NCBI GenBank assembly: GCA_014381825.1
Contig: JACNKX010000077.1
Location: forward strand, 114,774 to 178,773
Origin: Planctomycetota bacterium
GTDB lineage: Bacteria > Planctomycetota > Planctomycetia > Pirellulales > Pirellulaceae
Length of the DNA: 64,000 bases
Direction: 5' to 3'
Below: more model-generated notes on this DNA
The model's database searches: none
What the model was told of the DNA's origin: nothing
The model's input: only the letters and a program-made list of their open reading frames with translations
Position numbering within the stretch: the first letter of the stretch is position 1
DNA letters: not shown here

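Larger units (their letters stand above)
39482..62780 (+). repeat. 'FIDGGDPIG' module of about 170-190 codons, six copies
   Basis: Copies begin at the Pro codons 39482, 44444, 52289, 55601, 59375 and 62195. The order of motifs is constant: P-x-FIDGGDPIG, GD-x-L-x-V, VNVGPENDEGSV, 'FDHIE', 'V-x-G-x-x-ADDDITIIARD', then in copies 1-3 VLFIDxPTLIVNA and an AW-x-VDL strand. Copies 1-3 share the long form; copies 5 and 6 are identical in DNA for 583 bp. Each copy is preceded by 'G-x-DTFxVTPSA', so the module forms part of a larger repeat unit in the tail. Confidence 0.88.

Noticed and set aside
59379..62781. 583-bp repeat as an insertion sequence or mobile element
   Set aside because: There is no transposase, terminal inverted repeats or target duplication, and both copies are in-frame parts of the same module.

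Overview
The window looks like a chromosome segment from a planctomycete of the Pirellulaceae type (Rhodopirellula/Blastopirellula-like). This rests on a giant exported protein with the planctomycete N-terminal signature LEPLEDRRVLA, the mix of small families around it (DUF6807-like protein, TauD-type dioxygenase, DinB-like protein, signal-peptide HEAT-repeat protein), and moderate-to-high GC. No RNA gene, IS element, prophage or CRISPR array was seen.

Positions 1-6815 hold ordinary genes. A 3' fragment of a DUF6807-type gene is followed by bioD (dethiobiotin synthetase) and a DinB-superfamily gene, all on +. Two genes on - follow: a TauD/TfdA-type Fe(II)/2-oxoglutarate dioxygenase and an aspartate/aromatic aminotransferase. 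A divergent intergenic region with inverted repeats separates these from ino1 (inositol-3-phosphate synthase) and an exported HEAT-repeat protein on +. These genes show no shared pathway and no evident link to the giant gene.

Positions 6816-7666 are an 851-bp gap without a convincing gene. From ATG 7667 one + strand reading frame stays open to the last base: 56,334 nt, 18,778 codons, about 88% of the window, with the stop codon beyond it. The protein is a mosaic of secreted beta-strand repeats. In order: an Arg-rich export segment; a CSLREA/choice-of-anchor-type beta-helix with a long Gly-rich insert (about 7.8-9.3 kb); an autotransporter-associated beta-strand (PATR) region (about 11.5-14.5 kb); haemagglutinin-like beta-strand repeats with several distinct tandem families (14.5-38.8 kb); and a 25-kb tail of Asp/Asn/Thr/Gly-rich 'VTVNGT..DDTI' repeats containing four RTX-like calcium-binding blocks (41.3, 42.9, 46.9 and 63.8 kb). 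Repeats occur at every scale, from about 85-codon tandem units to 546-codon duplicated blocks, and include a perfect 583-bp direct repeat offset by exactly 940 codons. The likely role is a calcium-stabilised surface adhesin or matrix fibre; this is inferred from composition and family resemblance. The export machinery, C-terminal anchor and end of the gene are not in the window.
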